DNA from: an uncultured Pelagibacteraceae bacterium
GTDB taxonomy: Bacteria > Pseudomonadota > Alphaproteobacteria > Pelagibacterales > Pelagibacteraceae
NCBI GenBank assembly: GCA_902572225.1
Contig: CACGFJ010000004.1
Span: 1-55,509 of the forward strand
Length of the DNA stretch: 55,509 nucleotides
Direction of reading: 5' to 3'
The notes under the pieces are model-generated. The model was not told the DNA's origin and searched no databases. It was given only the letters and a program-made list of their open reading frames with translations. The position numbers were made by a program, and so were the translations under genes. Below, piece by piece: positions 34,797-48,945 of this stretch. How positions within the stretch are numbered: the first letter of the stretch is position 1; every line of letters begins with the position of its first letter.

Positions 34797-35330
34797 ATGA
34801 AAAATATTTGTGAATGGAATAATTGTAATAAAGAGGGACTTTACAAAGCTCCAAAAGAAAAGGATAACAGCAAAGAATATAGACTGCTCTGTCTTGAGCA
34901 TGTAAGAGAGTTTAATAAAAGCTGGAATTATTTTTCAGGTATGAGCGACGAACAAGTAATCAACTTTTTAAAGTCTGACATGACATGGCATAAGCCAACA
35001 CAGAGTTTCAGCTCTTCAGACAATTTTTTCAAAATATTATGGAATAATACTTTAAAAGACGAAAATGGAAAATTTAAAGATTTTAGTAACTTGAATCATA
35101 TGAATAAGTTTAAGTTTAACAGTAATGACCTCAAAGCCTTTGAAATTTTAGGTGTTGAAGTTGGTTTAAAATGGGCCAAAATACAAGAAAAATTCAAAAG
35201 ACTTGTGAAAAAATTTCACCCTGATATGAATGCTGGCAATAAAAAATTTGAAGATAAGCTTAAAGTAATAACTTTAGCTTATACCCAATTAAAAAATACT
35301 TATAAGGACAAAATTGACAACAAATATTGA
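34797..35330 (+). CDS. J-domain (DnaJ-like) protein with N-terminal Cys motif
   Basis: 177 aa. The J domain is at the C-terminus (about 117-172) with [10 protein letters not shown] at helix I and the HPD loop in [10 protein letters not shown]. The N-terminal 40 residues have [10 protein letters not shown] and [10 protein letters not shown], a C-x4-C and C-x2-H pattern that may bind zinc. It has no Gly/Phe region or substrate domain, so it is a type III J protein recruiting DnaK to a specific client. The adjacent cobS-cobT genes suggest that ATPase pair as client (inference). It overlaps cobS by 17 nt. Confidence 0.9.
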   Translation: MKNICEWNNCNKEGLYKAPKEKDNSKEYRLLCLEHVREFNKSWNYFSGMSDEQVINFLKSDMTWHKPTQSFSSSDNFFKILWNNTLKDENGKFKDFSNLNHMNKFKFNSNDLKAFEILGVEVGLKWAKIQEKFKRLVKKFHPDMNAGNKKFEDKLKVITLAYTQLKNTYKDKIDNKY

Positions 35331-36288
35331 ACAGACCCCAGATATTAAATTATCTATAAAACAAACATTCGGCATAGATTCTGATATGGAAGTGGACGCA
35401 TTTTCAAAAAAAACTGATTATGTGCCAGATATAGATAAAACTTATAAATTTGATAAAGACACAACTTTAGCAATCCTCTCTGGATTTTCATTTAATAAAA
35501 GAGTTCTTGTACAAGGTTATCATGGAACAGGTAAATCCACACATATAGAACAAATTGCAGCCAGATTGAACTGGCCATGTATAAGAATTAACTTAGATAG
35601 TCATGTTAGTAGAATAGATTTAATTGGTAAAGACTCAATTGTAATAAAAGATGGCAAACAAGTCACAGAATTCAAGGAGGGAATTCTTCCTTGGTCAATA
35701 CAAAATCCAGTAGCTTTAGTATTTGATGAATATGATGCTGGTAGACCAGATGTGATGTTTGTAATTCAAAGAGTTTTAGAAGCTGAGGGAAATTTTACTT
35801 TATTAGACAAGAATAAGGTCATTAAACAAAATAAATATTTCAGACTATTTGCAACATCAAATACTGTTGGTTTAGGAGATACAACTGGTCTCTATCACGG
35901 AACGCAACAAATAAACCAGGGACAAATGGATAGATGGAACATCGTTACAACACTAAATTATTTAACTTTGGAAAAAGAAATGGAAATTATTTTAGGAAAA
36001 AACAAATCTCTAGATAATAATAAAGGTAAAGAGAGAGTTGCAAATATGATAAAAGTTGCGACATTAACAAGAAAAGGCTTTATGGCTGGAGATATTTCAA
36101 CTGTTATGAGTCCTAGGACGGTATTACATTGGGCAGAAAATTCTGAAATATTTAAAGACGTGGGCTATGCATTCAGAGTAACTTTTTTAAATAAATGTGA
36201 TGATGTAGAAAAGAATACAATCGCAGAATACTATCAAAGATGTTTTGGTGAAGAATTGCCAGAGTCCATGATAAATATTCAGGTTTAA
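35314..36288 (+). CDS. cobS: CobS-like AAA+ ATPase
   Basis: 324 aa with a TTG start that overlaps the dnaJ end; the first internal ATG would trim the conserved N-terminus. Walker [10 protein letters not shown] (about 68-76), Walker [11 protein letters not shown] (about 133-142) and a sensor region [20 protein letters not shown]. It is the CobS of the cobaltochelatase in species that make B12. SAR11-type genomes are not known to make B12, and no other cob gene is present here, so the name reflects homology, not proven function. It is coupled to cobT by 1 nt. Confidence 0.9.
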   Translation: MTTNIEQTPDIKLSIKQTFGIDSDMEVDAFSKKTDYVPDIDKTYKFDKDTTLAILSGFSFNKRVLVQGYHGTGKSTHIEQIAARLNWPCIRINLDSHVSRIDLIGKDSIVIKDGKQVTEFKEGILPWSIQNPVALVFDEYDAGRPDVMFVIQRVLEAEGNFTLLDKNKVIKQNKYFRLFATSNTVGLGDTTGLYHGTQQINQGQMDRWNIVTTLNYLTLEKEMEIILGKNKSLDNNKGKERVANMIKVATLTRKGFMAGDISTVMSPRTVLHWAENSEIFKDVGYAFRVTFLNKCDDVEKNTIAEYYQRCFGEELPESMINIQV

Positions 36289-38078
36289 TGAACAAAGATG
36301 ATCTTATAAAAGAGCAATTTAAACAAGCTTTAAACTCAACGATTAAAGCCATTTCAGGTGAAACATATCCATTAAAAGACAAAAAAAATTTAAAAGAATT
36401 TAATATTTCTAAGTTTGATAATTTAAAAGATAAAGAAAATTTTGTAAAATTAAGAGCCGAAGCAGATTCGGAGGCATTAAAAAGAAAATTTTCTGATAAT
36501 TCTACTTTGGAACAAAATATTCCAAAAACACCTACTTGCCATACATTGTATAAAATTTCTGAGAAAATAAGATATGAGCTTTTAGGATCACAAATGATGA
36601 GGGGAATTTCTAAAAATTTAATGACCAAATATAACAATAAGATTGGTATGGCAAAATCTGAAAATATAAAAAAGAAAGAAGAATCTAACGTTTCTGAAGC
36701 TTTTGAATATTACATGCTTAATAAAATAATGAACGTAAATTTAACTGAAAACGCTGAAAAAATTTTATCATACTGGAAAGATGATTTTGAAAAATCTTTA
36801 GATAAACACATACACTTTTTAAAAGAAAATGCAGAGAATCAGGACATATACAATTCTAAAATATCGGAAATTCTTCAGAATATGGAAATCTTCGAATCTG
36901 AAGAAGAAAACAAAAGGGAAGAGCAGAAAGAAGATGAGCAAGATAACAATAATTCAAAAGATGATCAAAAAACAGATAGTGGAGACTCTCAGGAAAGAGA
37001 AGAGGAAGACAGTATTAATGAAGGAGTTGATAGTTCTGACGAAATGAATGAATTTAGACTTGATGAACAACTAGGAAATGATGATGCTGAAAATAATGAA
37101 ATAGAAAATATTGTTCAGAAAAAAAATTTAGGAATAAGTAATAAAGAATATAAAATATATACTTCAGAATTTGATGAAACAGCAAAAGCAGAAACATTGG
37201 AAAATTCTGAAGAAATTTCAAAACTAAGAAAAAACTTAGATCAACAGCTAACTAGTTTCCAAGACATAATTACGAAACTTGCAAATAAATTACAAAGACA
37301 GTTACTTGCAAAACAAAATAGGTCTTGGGAGTTTGATCTTGAAGAAGGTTTATTAGATAGTTCAAAATTACCAAGAATAATAATTGATCCATATAATTCT
37401 CTTTCTTTTAAAAAAGAGAAAGATTTAGAGTTTAAAGATACAGTTGTGACTTTACTCATAGATAATTCTGGATCTATGAGAGGAAGGCCAATTACTATTG
37501 CTGCTCTTTGTGCCGATATATTATCTAGAACATTAGAAAGATGCTCGGTTAAAGTTGAAATCCTTGGTTTTACAACAAAAAATTGGAAGGGTGGTAAGAG
37601 TAGAGAAAAGTGGAATAAACTTGGAAAATTAAAAAATCCAGGTCGTTTAAATGATTTAAGACACATAATTTATAAATCTGCTGATACGCACTGGAGACAA
37701 TCAAAAAAAAATTTAGGCTTAATGCTGAAAGAAGGTCTGCTTAAGGAAAATATTGATGGTGAAGCTATTACTTGGGCTTTCAATAGACTTAAGAAAAGAA
37801 AAGAAGAAAGAAAAATTCTTATGGTTATTTCTGACGGAGCTCCAGTTGATGATTCAACATTATCAGTTAATTCTGGTGATTTTTTAGAAAAACATCTAAA
37901 ACAAACTGTAAAATCAATAGAAAATAAAAGTGATATCGAAATCCTTGCAATAGGTATTGGTCACGATGTTTCGAGGTATTACAAAAAAGCGATAAAAATT
38001 GCTGATGTTCAAGAGTTAGGTGATGTAATGATTGGTCAACTTAGCGGTTTGTTTGAAAATAATAAAAAATTACACTAA
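36288..38078 (+). CDS. cobT: CobT-like von Willebrand A protein
   Basis: 596 aa. The middle (about 200-275) is an acidic, low-complexity linker rich in Glu, Asp and Ser. The C-terminal vWA domain begins at about 388 with the MIDAS motif [10 protein letters not shown]. The order AAA+ (CobS) then vWA (CobT) is a MoxR/vWA-like metal-insertion chaperone. Without a visible CobN, its client is open. Its stop overlaps the regB-like gene end by 9 nt. Confidence 0.9.
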   Translation: MNKDDLIKEQFKQALNSTIKAISGETYPLKDKKNLKEFNISKFDNLKDKENFVKLRAEADSEALKRKFSDNSTLEQNIPKTPTCHTLYKISEKIRYELLGSQMMRGISKNLMTKYNNKIGMAKSENIKKKEESNVSEAFEYYMLNKIMNVNLTENAEKILSYWKDDFEKSLDKHIHFLKENAENQDIYNSKISEILQNMEIFESEEENKREEQKEDEQDNNNSKDDQKTDSGDSQEREEEDSINEGVDSSDEMNEFRLDEQLGNDDAENNEIENIVQKKNLGISNKEYKIYTSEFDETAKAETLENSEEISKLRKNLDQQLTSFQDIITKLANKLQRQLLAKQNRSWEFDLEEGLLDSSKLPRIIIDPYNSLSFKKEKDLEFKDTVVTLLIDNSGSMRGRPITIAALCADILSRTLERCSVKVEILGFTTKNWKGGKSREKWNKLGKLKNPGRLNDLRHIIYKSADTHWRQSKKNLGLMLKEGLLKENIDGEAITWAFNRLKKRKEERKILMVISDGAPVDDSTLSVNSGDFLEKHLKQTVKSIENKSDIEILAIGIGHDVSRYYKKAIKIADVQELGDVMIGQLSGLFENNKKLH

Positions 38079-39350
38079 TTTTTTTAAATTTTTATTTTCC
38101 CACTCTATTTTTACTTCAGCCCCTCCTCTTGTTTCTGAATTTCTAATTGTGATTCTGGCTGAATTTTTTTCTAACAATGTTTTGCCTATAAAAATACCTA
38201 AACCTAGTCCAGTTTTTTTATTATCTTTTGGTTTAAGTGTCTTTATATAAGGCTCTCCAATCTTATTAAGTATATCTTTTGGTATACCAGGTCCATCGTC
38301 CTCTATTGTTATTTCAGTCTTTTGACTGTCACTTTTTATGGCAATATAAATACTATCATTTGAAAATTTATTGGCATTTCCTATAAAATTCCTCAAACCA
38401 TATACAATTTCAACTGATTTTAGTATTTCAAATGAGTTGGAATCCTGCTCTTTATCAATATTGAAATTCTTATTAGAGATTTCCTTAAATGAATTAACAA
38501 TCTCACTAATATAATCGTAAAGTGTTTTATTTTTGTCAATAAAATCATCCTCTATAGTAGGATTTAATGTTAGTTTTTTTAAAATATCATTACACCTATT
38601 GACCTGACTAATTAATAGTTCAAGATCTTTTTTTACATCTTCATTGTCTTTAAATTGATCAAATAAATCATGAGAAATAATTTTAATTGTAGACAAAGGA
38701 GTGCCAAATGAATGAGCAGCGGCTGCAGCTTGTCCTCCAAGTGAAACGAGCTCATGTTCTTTAGAAATTACTTCTTGGATTTTATCCAATGCATCTTTCC
38801 TAAGGTTTGTTTCTTGTCCAAAAATAAATGCAAAATAGTTCAAAAAAAATAATGCAATTATCAATGCTAGAGGAATTGCATAGTAATAATACAAACTAAT
38901 ACTATATTCATCCAATGGTTTAGGTAGTTCATAATGATAAAAAGTTAAAAATATTATCGATGCCAGAGTAATTAAAATTAAAGAAATATTTGTTCTAATA
39001 TTTAAATTGGACGCAGCAAATACGCTTGGTATCAAAAGGAATATTGAAAATGGATTTAAAATACCCCCAGATAAGTAAAGTAAAGCACTCAATTGGAGAA
39101 TATCTAAAGATAAAAAGTTAAAAGAGGTTACATTTGAAAGTATTGGTTTTTTATAAAAAAACATAAAATAAAAGTTACTTAAAGCTCCAACAAAAATTAT
39201 AAGATTTGATAAAATAAAGTTAAACTCAAAACCAAAAATAAATTTTACTGTATTTATAGTTATAAATTGACCTAAAATTCCAATCCATCTTAAATTGATA
39301 TAAGTGGACTTATTTAATGATGCTGTTTTGACAGATTGTTTAAAATCCAT
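38070..39350 (-). CDS. RegB/PrrB-type redox-sensing histidine kinase
   Basis: 426 aa. Six or so membrane segments (about 20-180) carry the heptapeptide GGILNPF (95-101), the quinone-binding motif of RegB. The H-box [16 protein letters not shown] has the phospho-His at 213. Cys253 in NRCNDIL is exactly 40 residues later, as in Rhodobacter RegB (His225/Cys265), where it is the redox switch. The ATPase domain has N-, G1- (DDGPGIP) and G2-boxes (GLGLGIF). No RegA regulator gene is adjacent. It lies directly after gyrB. Confidence 0.92.
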   Translation of the reverse strand: MDFKQSVKTASLNKSTYINLRWIGILGQFITINTVKFIFGFEFNFILSNLIIFVGALSNFYFMFFYKKPILSNVTSFNFLSLDILQLSALLYLSGGILNPFSIFLLIPSVFAASNLNIRTNISLILITLASIIFLTFYHYELPKPLDEYSISLYYYYAIPLALIIALFFLNYFAFIFGQETNLRKDALDKIQEVISKEHELVSLGGQAAAAAHSFGTPLSTIKIISHDLFDQFKDNEDVKKDLELLISQVNRCNDILKKLTLNPTIEDDFIDKNKTLYDYISEIVNSFKEISNKNFNIDKEQDSNSFEILKSVEIVYGLRNFIGNANKFSNDSIYIAIKSDSQKTEITIEDDGPGIPKDILNKIGEPYIKTLKPKDNKKTGLGLGIFIGKTLLEKNSARITIRNSETRGGAEVKIEWENKNLKKLV

Positions 39351-41414
<2,064 letters not shown>

Positions 41415-41578
41415 TTAATATGGAAGAAATTTTTATAACATTTTTACAAAAAATTTAAAAATGGCAGAAATACAAATGCTTAAATAAGTGTTGAATACCA
41501 ACATTTATTTCACGTTTTTTAGATTTTTTTTCTATTTTAGTAAAACTCGTTAAAAAGATCAATTTTCTATCAAATATG

Positions 41579-41668
41579 TGGCGGAGAGAATGGGATTCGA
41601 ACCCATGATAGAGTTTCCCCTATACACGCTTTCCAAGCGTGCGCCTTCAACCGCTCGGCCACCTCTCC
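41579..41668 (-). tRNA. tRNA-Ser (GGA), CCA encoded
   Basis: 90 nt with a long variable arm. Acceptor GGAGAGG/TCTCTCC, anticodon stem-loop CACGC-TTGGAAA-GCGTG (GGA), T loop TTCGAAT, discriminator G, CCA. It lies 1 bp after the methyltransferase gene on the same strand and so probably shares its transcript. The 170-bp gap to gyrB holds nothing else I can identify. Confidence 0.97.
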
Positions 41669-41669
41669 T

Positions 41670-42458
41670 TTAGTCACTATTTCTAAATACACATAACGAT
41701 GTATTTCTGATATTTGAGATTTTTTTCTCTTTAGAAATTTCATTTAAATAATTCACAACATTTTTAGCTGACTGTTTACCAGGAACGTAATCATGCCATA
41801 AAATTATTCCGTTTTTGTTGAGCATTTTGAATGATTTCTCCGTATCATTTTTTACAACAGAATAAGTATGACCACCATCTATAAATATTAAATCAAATTT
41901 ATTTATGTATTTACTCTCATCAAACTTGGTTGAATCCTCAAAAATAATGTTAATTTTATTCTCAACATCAGTACCTGAAAATAGAAATTTTTCATATATA
42001 CTCTCATTTATTATATTTCTAAATGAAATCTTATTATCTATATTTTCTTTATTTAAATTTTTTACCTGGTCTGGCCCAAGAGTTAAGGATGTAATTTTGG
42101 TATCTTTATTTGAATTAAGCGCCATTAAATAAGTAGTTTTTCCACTACAAGTTCCAAATTCAAATATATTATTACTTTTTTTACTTAACACAGATATTAT
42201 CCACGCTTCATAGTCAGAGGTCATTCCTACAATTTTATTTTGTGGAGAAATAATAAAACTTTTAATTATAGTGTCTTCTTTAGGGCCTTTTAAATTTTTA
42301 CTTATCAAATTCTCATCAAAGATTTTATCTAACTCAGATATATTTATTTGTTTTATTTTACTTTTATAAAATAAATTTTTAATTCTTTTTTTATTTATTT
42401 TATATAATAGTAACAAAATTATTAAAAATAAAACTAGGATTATTATATTTTTTGTCAT
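41670..42458 (-). CDS. Membrane-anchored class I SAM methyltransferase
   Basis: 262 aa. One N-terminal membrane segment ([15 protein letters not shown], about 5-19) is followed by a basic stretch and a Rossmann-type methyltransferase: motif [18 protein letters not shown] (about 98-114), [13 protein letters not shown] (about 186-198) and ILWHDYVPG. It resembles the Methyltransf_24 group. The membrane anchor is unusual for that group and suggests a lipid, quinone or envelope substrate. It overlaps lepA by 4 nt. Confidence 0.8.
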   Translation of the reverse strand: MTKNIIILVLFLIILLLLYKINKKRIKNLFYKSKIKQINISELDKIFDENLISKNLKGPKEDTIIKSFIISPQNKIVGMTSDYEAWIISVLSKKSNNIFEFGTCSGKTTYLMALNSNKDTKITSLTLGPDQVKNLNKENIDNKISFRNIINESIYEKFLFSGTDVENKINIIFEDSTKFDESKYINKFDLIFIDGGHTYSVVKNDTEKSFKMLNKNGIILWHDYVPGKQSAKNVVNYLNEISKEKKISNIRNTSLCVFRNSD

Positions 42459-44263
42459 TCTTTATTAATTCTTAAAACGCCTATAAATGCTTCTTGAGGA
42501 ATCTCAACTTTTCCAAATTGCTTAGCTCTAGCTTTACCTTTTTTCTGTTTTTCTAGAAGTTTTCGTTTTCTATCTGTCGCTCCACCTCCATGGATTTTTG
42601 TTAATACATCCTTTTTAAAACCTTTGATAGTTTCTCTAGCAATAATTTTACTACCAATAGCCGCTTGAACTGGTATCATAAAATTATGCCTTGGAATTAA
42701 ATCTTTTAATTTTTCACAGACCTCTCTGCCAGTAGTTTGAGCAAAATCTTTATGTATCATCATTGCAAGAGCATCAACGGGTTCTGAGTTTACAAGTATA
42801 TTCATTTTTACAAGGTCTCCTTCTTTGTGATCAATAATTTCATAATCAAAACTAGCATAACCACTTGTCATAGATTTAAGACGATCATTAAAGTCAAAAA
42901 CGACTTCATTTAAAGGTATTTCATAATTAATTACTGCTCGATTTCCTGAATAACTTAAATTAGTTTGTACACCTCTTTTATTTTGACATAACTTAATAAT
43001 TGATCCCAAGTACTGGTCTGGAGTAATAATTGTAGCTTTAATCCATGGTTCTTCAATAAATTTTATATTAGTAGGATCTGGTAAATTTGATGGATTTTGT
43101 AGTTCGATAATTTCACCATTATTTGAGTGAACTTTGTAAACAACACCAGGTGTTGTAGTTAATAAATTAATATCAAATTCTCTTTCAAGCCTTTCTGTGA
43201 TTATTTCAAGATGTAAGAGACCTAAAAATCCACATCTAAAACCAAGTCCTAAGGCAGATGATGATTCTGCTTCATAAGAAAAACTTGCATCATTTAATTG
43301 TAACTTGGCAAGTCCATCTTTTAATTTTTGATATTCAGAACTATCTACAGGAAATAAACCACAAAAAACTACTGGCTTACTTGGTTTGAAACCTGGTAAT
43401 GCATCTTTGAGAGGGTTTTCTGCATCGCATATAGTGTCTCCAACTTTAGTTTCAGATAAAATCTTAATACCAGTTGTAATAAAACCTATTTCTCCAGCAT
43501 TAAGTTCACTCACATCTTTTGCTTTTGGAGTAAAAACACCAACTTTTTCGACGATATATTCTTGATTTGTAGACATCATTTTTATTTTCATATTTTTTTT
43601 TAGTTTTCCGTCTATAATTCTCACTAATATAACTACTCCAAGATAAGTGTCATACCAGCTATCAACTAATAAACATTTTAATTTGCTATTTCTTTCACCT
43701 TTAGGTCCGGGCAAAGAGTTAATAATTTGCTCAAGAATTTCATCTATTCCCTTTCCAGTTTTTCCAGAGCATGGAACAGAATTAGATGTATCTATGCCAA
43801 TAACGTCTTCAATTTGACTATTTGTTCTTTCAAGATCAGATGCTGGTAAATCAATTTTATTTAATACTGGAATAATCTCATGATTTATATCAAGTGCTTG
43901 ATATACATTTGCAAGTGTTTGAGCTTCTACCCCTTGTGTACTATCTACAATTAATATTGAGCCCTCGCAAGCATAAAGGCTTCGACTAACTTCATAACTA
44001 AAATCTACATGTCCTGGAGTATCAATAATGTTTAAAATGTAATTTTTTCCATTTTTAGCTTTATAATTTAATTTAACTGTTTGTGCTTTAATTGTTATTC
44101 CTCTCTCTCTTTCTATATCCATAGAGTCAAGCACTTGAGATTTCATTTCTCTATCACTCAAACCTCCACATTTATGAATTATTCTGTCAGCTATAGTTGA
44201 TTTACCATGATCTATATGAGCTATAATTGCAAAATTCCTAATGTTGTCTATTGTATCACCCAT
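42455..44263 (-). CDS. lepA: Elongation factor 4 (LepA)
   Basis: 602 aa translational GTPase. G motifs: AHIDHGKST (about 14-22), DTPGHVDF (about 80-87), NKID (about 134-137). Full length, with the LepA-specific C-terminal domain ([20 protein letters not shown] at about 567-586). It back-translocates or remodels stalled ribosomes. It follows pheT after 2 bp. Confidence 0.97.
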   Translation of the reverse strand: MGDTIDNIRNFAIIAHIDHGKSTIADRIIHKCGGLSDREMKSQVLDSMDIERERGITIKAQTVKLNYKAKNGKNYILNIIDTPGHVDFSYEVSRSLYACEGSILIVDSTQGVEAQTLANVYQALDINHEIIPVLNKIDLPASDLERTNSQIEDVIGIDTSNSVPCSGKTGKGIDEILEQIINSLPGPKGERNSKLKCLLVDSWYDTYLGVVILVRIIDGKLKKNMKIKMMSTNQEYIVEKVGVFTPKAKDVSELNAGEIGFITTGIKILSETKVGDTICDAENPLKDALPGFKPSKPVVFCGLFPVDSSEYQKLKDGLAKLQLNDASFSYEAESSSALGLGFRCGFLGLLHLEIITERLEREFDINLLTTTPGVVYKVHSNNGEIIELQNPSNLPDPTNIKFIEEPWIKATIITPDQYLGSIIKLCQNKRGVQTNLSYSGNRAVINYEIPLNEVVFDFNDRLKSMTSGYASFDYEIIDHKEGDLVKMNILVNSEPVDALAMMIHKDFAQTTGREVCEKLKDLIPRHNFMIPVQAAIGSKIIARETIKGFKKDVLTKIHGGGATDRKRKLLEKQKKGKARAKQFGKVEIPQEAFIGVLRINKE

Positions 44264-44265
44264 TT

Positions 44266-46674
44266 TTAGGATCTAATTTTTGCGCCAGACTTTGACTCAA
44301 CTGAAGAGATAATTAGTTTATTAATGTTATCCAGATTATTTTCATTTAATGTTTTTTCTTCTGACTGAATAGTTACATTAACAGCTAAAGATTTTTTTCC
44401 TTCTGGTATATTTTCTCCCTCGAATACATCAAATACTTTTACTGACTTAATTAACTTATTATCGACAGATTTAATTATATTAACTAATTCTTGAGATTTA
44501 AAATTTTTATTAATAATAAATGCAAAATCTCTCTCTGATTTTTGAAAATCAGAAAATTTATATTCAGATTTTGAATCTTTTATCTTTTGTTTTGACTCTT
44601 TTATGCAATCAAGACAAATTTCAAATATTACCAAACCTTCGGTTTTTATATCTAATTTTTTTATTATGTTTGGATGTATTTCGCCAAAATATGCTACAGC
44701 GTTTTTATCGTTTTTATTTTGGTAAACCCCACCAGATTTTCCTGGATGATAGTAAGATGGAGTTTTGTCATCTATAATAATATCATCTTTATTGATCCCT
44801 GCTTCACAAAGACTTTGTATTACATCTTTTTTTACATCGAATGTGTCTACAATTCTTTCTTTATCATTCCAAGACAATCTTGAAACCTTTCCTGCCCTTA
44901 CAGCACCTATGACCGTCAGTTGATCTCCAGGATTTTTTCCTTTAAATGCTGGACCAATTTCAAATAAAGAAATATCTTTAAATCCCCTATCTAAATTTTT
45001 TTTTAAATAAAATAATAAGTTTGGGAAAATAGAATTTCTTAAAACATTTAAATCTGAACTAATCGGATTTACAATTGGTATTTCTTCATCATTTTCTTTA
45101 AACAATTGATTAATTTTTGAATCAGTAAATGACCATGTAACAGTTTCTAAATAACCTTTTGAAGCTACGGATCTTTGTAAAAAATGAAATAATTTCTGAT
45201 AATAATTAAGTGTTGGCTTTAATCTTGTCTTAATAGGTTCTGAAGTATTAATATGTTCATAACCTTTTATTCTCACTATTTCTTCAACAATATCAATTGG
45301 TTGAGTTATATCAGGTCTCCATGAAGGTATTACTAGTTTTAAAATTTTTTTATTCTTAGATACATTAAAACCTAGCTTTTCTAGTATTTTGATTAATTCT
45401 TTATTTTCAACATTAAATCCAGTCGTTTTTTCAAAAAGAAATGGATCAAAATTAATTATTGTTTTTTTATAATTTTCAATTTTTTTTACATCTAAATTGC
45501 TTATTTCACCTCCGCAAATTTGTTTTATTAGTTCAGAAGCTTTTATTAATCCTTCTTCAATTGAAAGGGGATCTATGCCTCTTTCAAATCTAAATTTTGC
45601 ATCTGTATCTATATTTAATTGTTTAGAGGTTTTTCTTATTGAACGTGGTAAAAAATAAGCAGATTCTAATAATATATTTTTAGTCGAGTATTCTGTTCCA
45701 GATCTTGTCCCACCAATGATGCCGCCAAGACCAAGGACTCCAGATCTGTCAGAAATAACGCACATATCATTTTCTAAAATATATTTTTTATTATCTAAGG
45801 CTTCGAAGCTTTCTCCTTTAGAAGAACTTCTAACAATAATTTCATTATCTATTTTATCTGCATCATAAGCGTGTAATGGTCTATTTAAATCAAACATTAC
45901 ATAATTAGTAATATCGACTATCGCAGATATTGGTTTTTGGCCTAAAGACAGAATTTTATCTTTTAGCCATTTTGGACTCTCTTTATTAGTTACACCTTTT
46001 ATTAAACAACTTCCAAATGTTGTGCATCCTTGAGCTTTTTCTTTTTTTATTGTTACGTTTATATTTTGATTACCTCTATATTTTAAATTGGATTTTTTAT
46101 TAATTTTTAATTTGCCAGCACCAGCAGCAGATAAATCTCTAGCAATTCCTCTTACTCCTAAACAATCTGGTCTATTGGGCGTAATTGATAAATCTATTAC
46201 TTTTTCAGAAGTTTTTTTAAAATATTTTTCTCCAATTTTATTTGCATATTTATTGTTTTTTAATTCTAAAATTCCATCACTTTCATTGGATAATAGTAAT
46301 TCTGACTCAGAACAGAGCATTCCATATGATGTTACACCTCTTATTTTACTTACAGATAATTTCATCTGATTTTTAGGAATAATCGATCCTGGAGGTGCAT
46401 AAACAGTCAAAAGACCATTTTTTGCATTTGGGGCTCCACATACTACTTCAATTGTTTTTTCGCTACCTATATCAACATCACATATCTTCAATCTGTCAGC
46501 ATTTGGATGAGTTTTGGCATTTATAATTTTTGCAACAATAAATGTATCTAATTCAGATGTAGAACTCTCAAAACTTTCTACTTCTAGACCAATATTAGTT
46601 AATTTATCTATTATTTGATTATTGTTAAATTTTGTATCAAGATGGTTTTTTAACCAGTCAACTGTGAACTTCAT
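44266..46674 (-). CDS. pheT: Phenylalanyl-tRNA synthetase beta subunit
   Basis: 802 aa. N-terminal tRNA-binding OB domain ([22 protein letters not shown], about 46-67), B3/B4 editing domain, B5 helical domain, catalytic-like core and C-terminal ferredoxin-fold anticodon-binding domain. Full length. It overlaps pheS by 4 nt (ATGA). Confidence 0.97.
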   Translation of the reverse strand: MKFTVDWLKNHLDTKFNNNQIIDKLTNIGLEVESFESSTSELDTFIVAKIINAKTHPNADRLKICDVDIGSEKTIEVVCGAPNAKNGLLTVYAPPGSIIPKNQMKLSVSKIRGVTSYGMLCSESELLLSNESDGILELKNNKYANKIGEKYFKKTSEKVIDLSITPNRPDCLGVRGIARDLSAAGAGKLKINKKSNLKYRGNQNINVTIKKEKAQGCTTFGSCLIKGVTNKESPKWLKDKILSLGQKPISAIVDITNYVMFDLNRPLHAYDADKIDNEIIVRSSSKGESFEALDNKKYILENDMCVISDRSGVLGLGGIIGGTRSGTEYSTKNILLESAYFLPRSIRKTSKQLNIDTDAKFRFERGIDPLSIEEGLIKASELIKQICGGEISNLDVKKIENYKKTIINFDPFLFEKTTGFNVENKELIKILEKLGFNVSKNKKILKLVIPSWRPDITQPIDIVEEIVRIKGYEHINTSEPIKTRLKPTLNYYQKLFHFLQRSVASKGYLETVTWSFTDSKINQLFKENDEEIPIVNPISSDLNVLRNSIFPNLLFYLKKNLDRGFKDISLFEIGPAFKGKNPGDQLTVIGAVRAGKVSRLSWNDKERIVDTFDVKKDVIQSLCEAGINKDDIIIDDKTPSYYHPGKSGGVYQNKNDKNAVAYFGEIHPNIIKKLDIKTEGLVIFEICLDCIKESKQKIKDSKSEYKFSDFQKSERDFAFIINKNFKSQELVNIIKSVDNKLIKSVKVFDVFEGENIPEGKKSLAVNVTIQSEEKTLNENNLDNINKLIISSVESKSGAKIRS

Positions 46675-47738
46675 CTACTTAGTCCTCTATAATTCGAAGG
46701 GACATCCAATGGATCGAAGCCAAAGTGACTTAACCATCTATAATCAGTCTCAAAAAAGGCTCTTAAATCGTTAATTCCATATTTTAACATTCCAAGTCTG
46801 TCTATGCCAATTCCAAAGGCATATCCTTGATATTTACTAGGATTAACTTTTACATTTTTTAAAACATTTGGATGAACCATTCCACAGCCTAGAATTTCTA
46901 ACCATTTATTACCTTCGCCAATTACTATCTTTCCATTTTTAATTTCATATCCTATATCTACTTCTGCTGAAGGTTCGGTAAATGGAAAATGACTTGGTCT
47001 AAATCTCATTTTAATTTTATCAACTTCAAAAAACTCCTTAATAAAATAATTTAAACATCCTTTTAAATGTCCCATATTTATATTTTCATCTATATGAAGC
47101 CCTTCAACTTGATGAAACATCGGAGCATGGGTTTGATCACTATCTGATCTGTAAGTTCTTCCCGGAGCAATAATTTTAAAAGGAGGCTTACCTTTTAACA
47201 TTGTTCTTACCTGAACTGGAGATGTGTGTGTTCTCAAAAGTAATTCCTTATTATTATCAAGATAAAAAGTATCATGCATATCTCTAGCTGGATGGTTATC
47301 TGGAGTATTTAATGCTGTAAAATTATTATATTCATTTTCTACATCTGGACCTTCCTCAACACTAAATCCAATTTCAGAAAATATAGATGAAATTTCATCT
47401 ATCACCTGAGAGACTGGGTGAATTTTACCAATTTCAATATCTCTTTCTGGAAGTGTTACATCAATTTTTTCTTTCTCAAGTTTTAAATTAATTTCTTTAG
47501 TTTCTATTTCTTGGATTTTGATTGATATTTTATTTTGAAGCTCGTCTTTAACATTATTTAAATCTGAAGCTAATTTTTTTCTCTCCTCTACAGAAATCAA
47601 ACCTAATTTTTTAAATTCGTTCGATATAATTCCATTTTTTCCAAATAGTTCAGATTTGATATTATTTACTTTATCAACATTATTTTCTGTATTAAGCTTA
47701 TTGATATAATCATCTTTTATTTTTATAATATCGGACAT
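46671..47738 (-). CDS. pheS: Phenylalanyl-tRNA synthetase alpha subunit
   Basis: 355 aa class II synthetase. N-terminal coiled coil, then motif 2 TSPVQVRTM and [30 protein letters not shown], and motif 3 [17 protein letters not shown]. It forms the (alpha-beta)2 enzyme with pheT. It follows rplT after 43 bp. Confidence 0.97.
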   Translation of the reverse strand: MSDIIKIKDDYINKLNTENNVDKVNNIKSELFGKNGIISNEFKKLGLISVEERKKLASDLNNVKDELQNKISIKIQEIETKEINLKLEKEKIDVTLPERDIEIGKIHPVSQVIDEISSIFSEIGFSVEEGPDVENEYNNFTALNTPDNHPARDMHDTFYLDNNKELLLRTHTSPVQVRTMLKGKPPFKIIAPGRTYRSDSDQTHAPMFHQVEGLHIDENINMGHLKGCLNYFIKEFFEVDKIKMRFRPSHFPFTEPSAEVDIGYEIKNGKIVIGEGNKWLEILGCGMVHPNVLKNVKVNPSKYQGYAFGIGIDRLGMLKYGINDLRAFFETDYRWLSHFGFDPLDVPSNYRGLSR

Positions 47739-47781
47739 TCTATTAGAATATTTGTTAAAGGAAGAAAAACAATAGTCTTGA

Positions 47782-48138
47782 TTAATTTAATGCTGCTTGA
47801 GCCCTTTTAACTATAGTTTTGAATGCTTCGGGGTTATCGTAAGCAATTTCTGCAAGAATTTTTCTATCTAATTTAATTCCTGATTTGCTTAAACCATTAA
47901 TAAACTTTGAATATGTTATACCTTCGGATCTGACACCAGCATTAATTCTTTGTATCCAAAGTGATTTGAAATCCCTTTTTTTATTTCGTCTATCTCTATA
48001 AGCGTACTGCATAGCTTTTTCCATTGCTTGTCTTGCAACTCTTATAGTATTTTTTCTTCTTCCCCACTGACCTTTAACAGCTTTTAAAACTTTTTTGTGT
48101 TTAGCTCTGCTTGTAACTCCTCTTTTAACTCTTGCCAT
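47782..48138 (-). CDS. rplT: Ribosomal protein bL20
   Basis: 118 aa ([16 protein letters not shown] start; [22 protein letters not shown]). Assembly protein of the large subunit, in the standard infC-rpmI-rplT order. 1 bp from rpmI. Confidence 0.98.
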   Translation of the reverse strand: MARVKRGVTSRAKHKKVLKAVKGQWGRRKNTIRVARQAMEKAMQYAYRDRRNKKRDFKSLWIQRINAGVRSEGITYSKFINGLSKSGIKLDRKILAEIAYDNPEAFKTIVKRAQAALN

Positions 48139-48139
48139 T

Positions 48140-48346
48140 TTATCCTCTTAAGCTGTAAGGCATATAAGATTTTACTATCTTACCATCTTGTTTAGATAAA
48201 ACAGTTGTGCCTCTTTGTTTTCTAATTTGTGAATTTGTTCTTTTAATCATGCCGTGTCTTTTACCAGCCTGTGGAGTTATAACCTTACCTTTAGCTGATA
48301 TTTTAAATCTTTTTTTAGCTGAACTTTTTGTTTTTAACTTAGGCAT
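48140..48346 (-). CDS. rpmI: Ribosomal protein bL35
   Basis: 68 aa basic large-subunit protein ([14 protein letters not shown] start; [20 protein letters not shown]). Between infC and rplT. Confidence 0.98.
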   Translation of the reverse strand: MPKLKTKSSAKKRFKISAKGKVITPQAGKRHGMIKRTNSQIRKQRGTTVLSKQDGKIVKSYMPYSLRG

Positions 48347-48399
48347 AATTTTTGGGGGTTATACAAATATTAAATTAAATTTACAACTAGAAATATGGC

Positions 48400-48945
48400 T
48401 TATAAAGGCTGGATTACCATAATCATTTGCTTTCCATCAAATTTTGGCTGAAGCTCTACTCTTCCAATGGTCTCCATGTCTGCCTTAATTTTATCCATTA
48501 ATTCATTGCCAAGGTTCGAATGTTGTAACTCTCTCCCTTTAAACCTTATTGTAAATTTGACTTTATCGCCCTTTGCCAAAAATTTTTGAGCATTTTTAAT
48601 TTTGAAAGTGTAGTCATGAACTTCTGTGACTGGTCTTAATTTTATTTCTTTTAATTCAATCTTCTTTTGTTTTTTTTTTGCCTTGTTAGCTTTTTTTTGT
48701 GCGTCGTATTTATATTTACCCATGTCCATAATTTTACAGACGGGCGGTTTTGCATTTGGAGCAATTTCAATTAAATCTAAACCTTCATTTTTTGCTTTAT
48801 TGATAGCTTCATTTAAATTTAAAATTCCTAAATTTTCTCCATCACTTGCAATAACTTGAACTTCGTTTGATGTAATTCTATTATTAGACCTCGGGCCTCT
48901 TGCTTTTGTTCTTTTTTGAAAATAATTTTGTTTAAAATCTGCCAC
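48400..48945 (-). CDS. infC: Translation initiation factor IF-3
   Basis: 181 aa. N-domain RITSNEVQVIASDGENLG (about 22-39), linker KKANKAKKKQKKIELKEIKLRP (about 85-106), C-domain ending with IRFKGRELQHSNLG. It starts with a plain ATG directly after the thrS stop, unlike the autoregulated AUU of E. coli infC. Confidence 0.97.
   Translation of the reverse strand: MADFKQNYFQKRTKARGPRSNNRITSNEVQVIASDGENLGILNLNEAINKAKNEGLDLIEIAPNAKPPVCKIMDMGKYKYDAQKKANKAKKKQKKIELKEIKLRPVTEVHDYTFKIKNAQKFLAKGDKVKFTIRFKGRELQHSNLGNELMDKIKADMETIGRVELQPKFDGKQMIMVIQPL

Noticed and set aside
34777..34854. 26-codon N-terminal extension of bolA
   Set aside because: It overlaps the divergent dnaJ start and the only promoter space; BolA proteins begin near MEINQLSKK.
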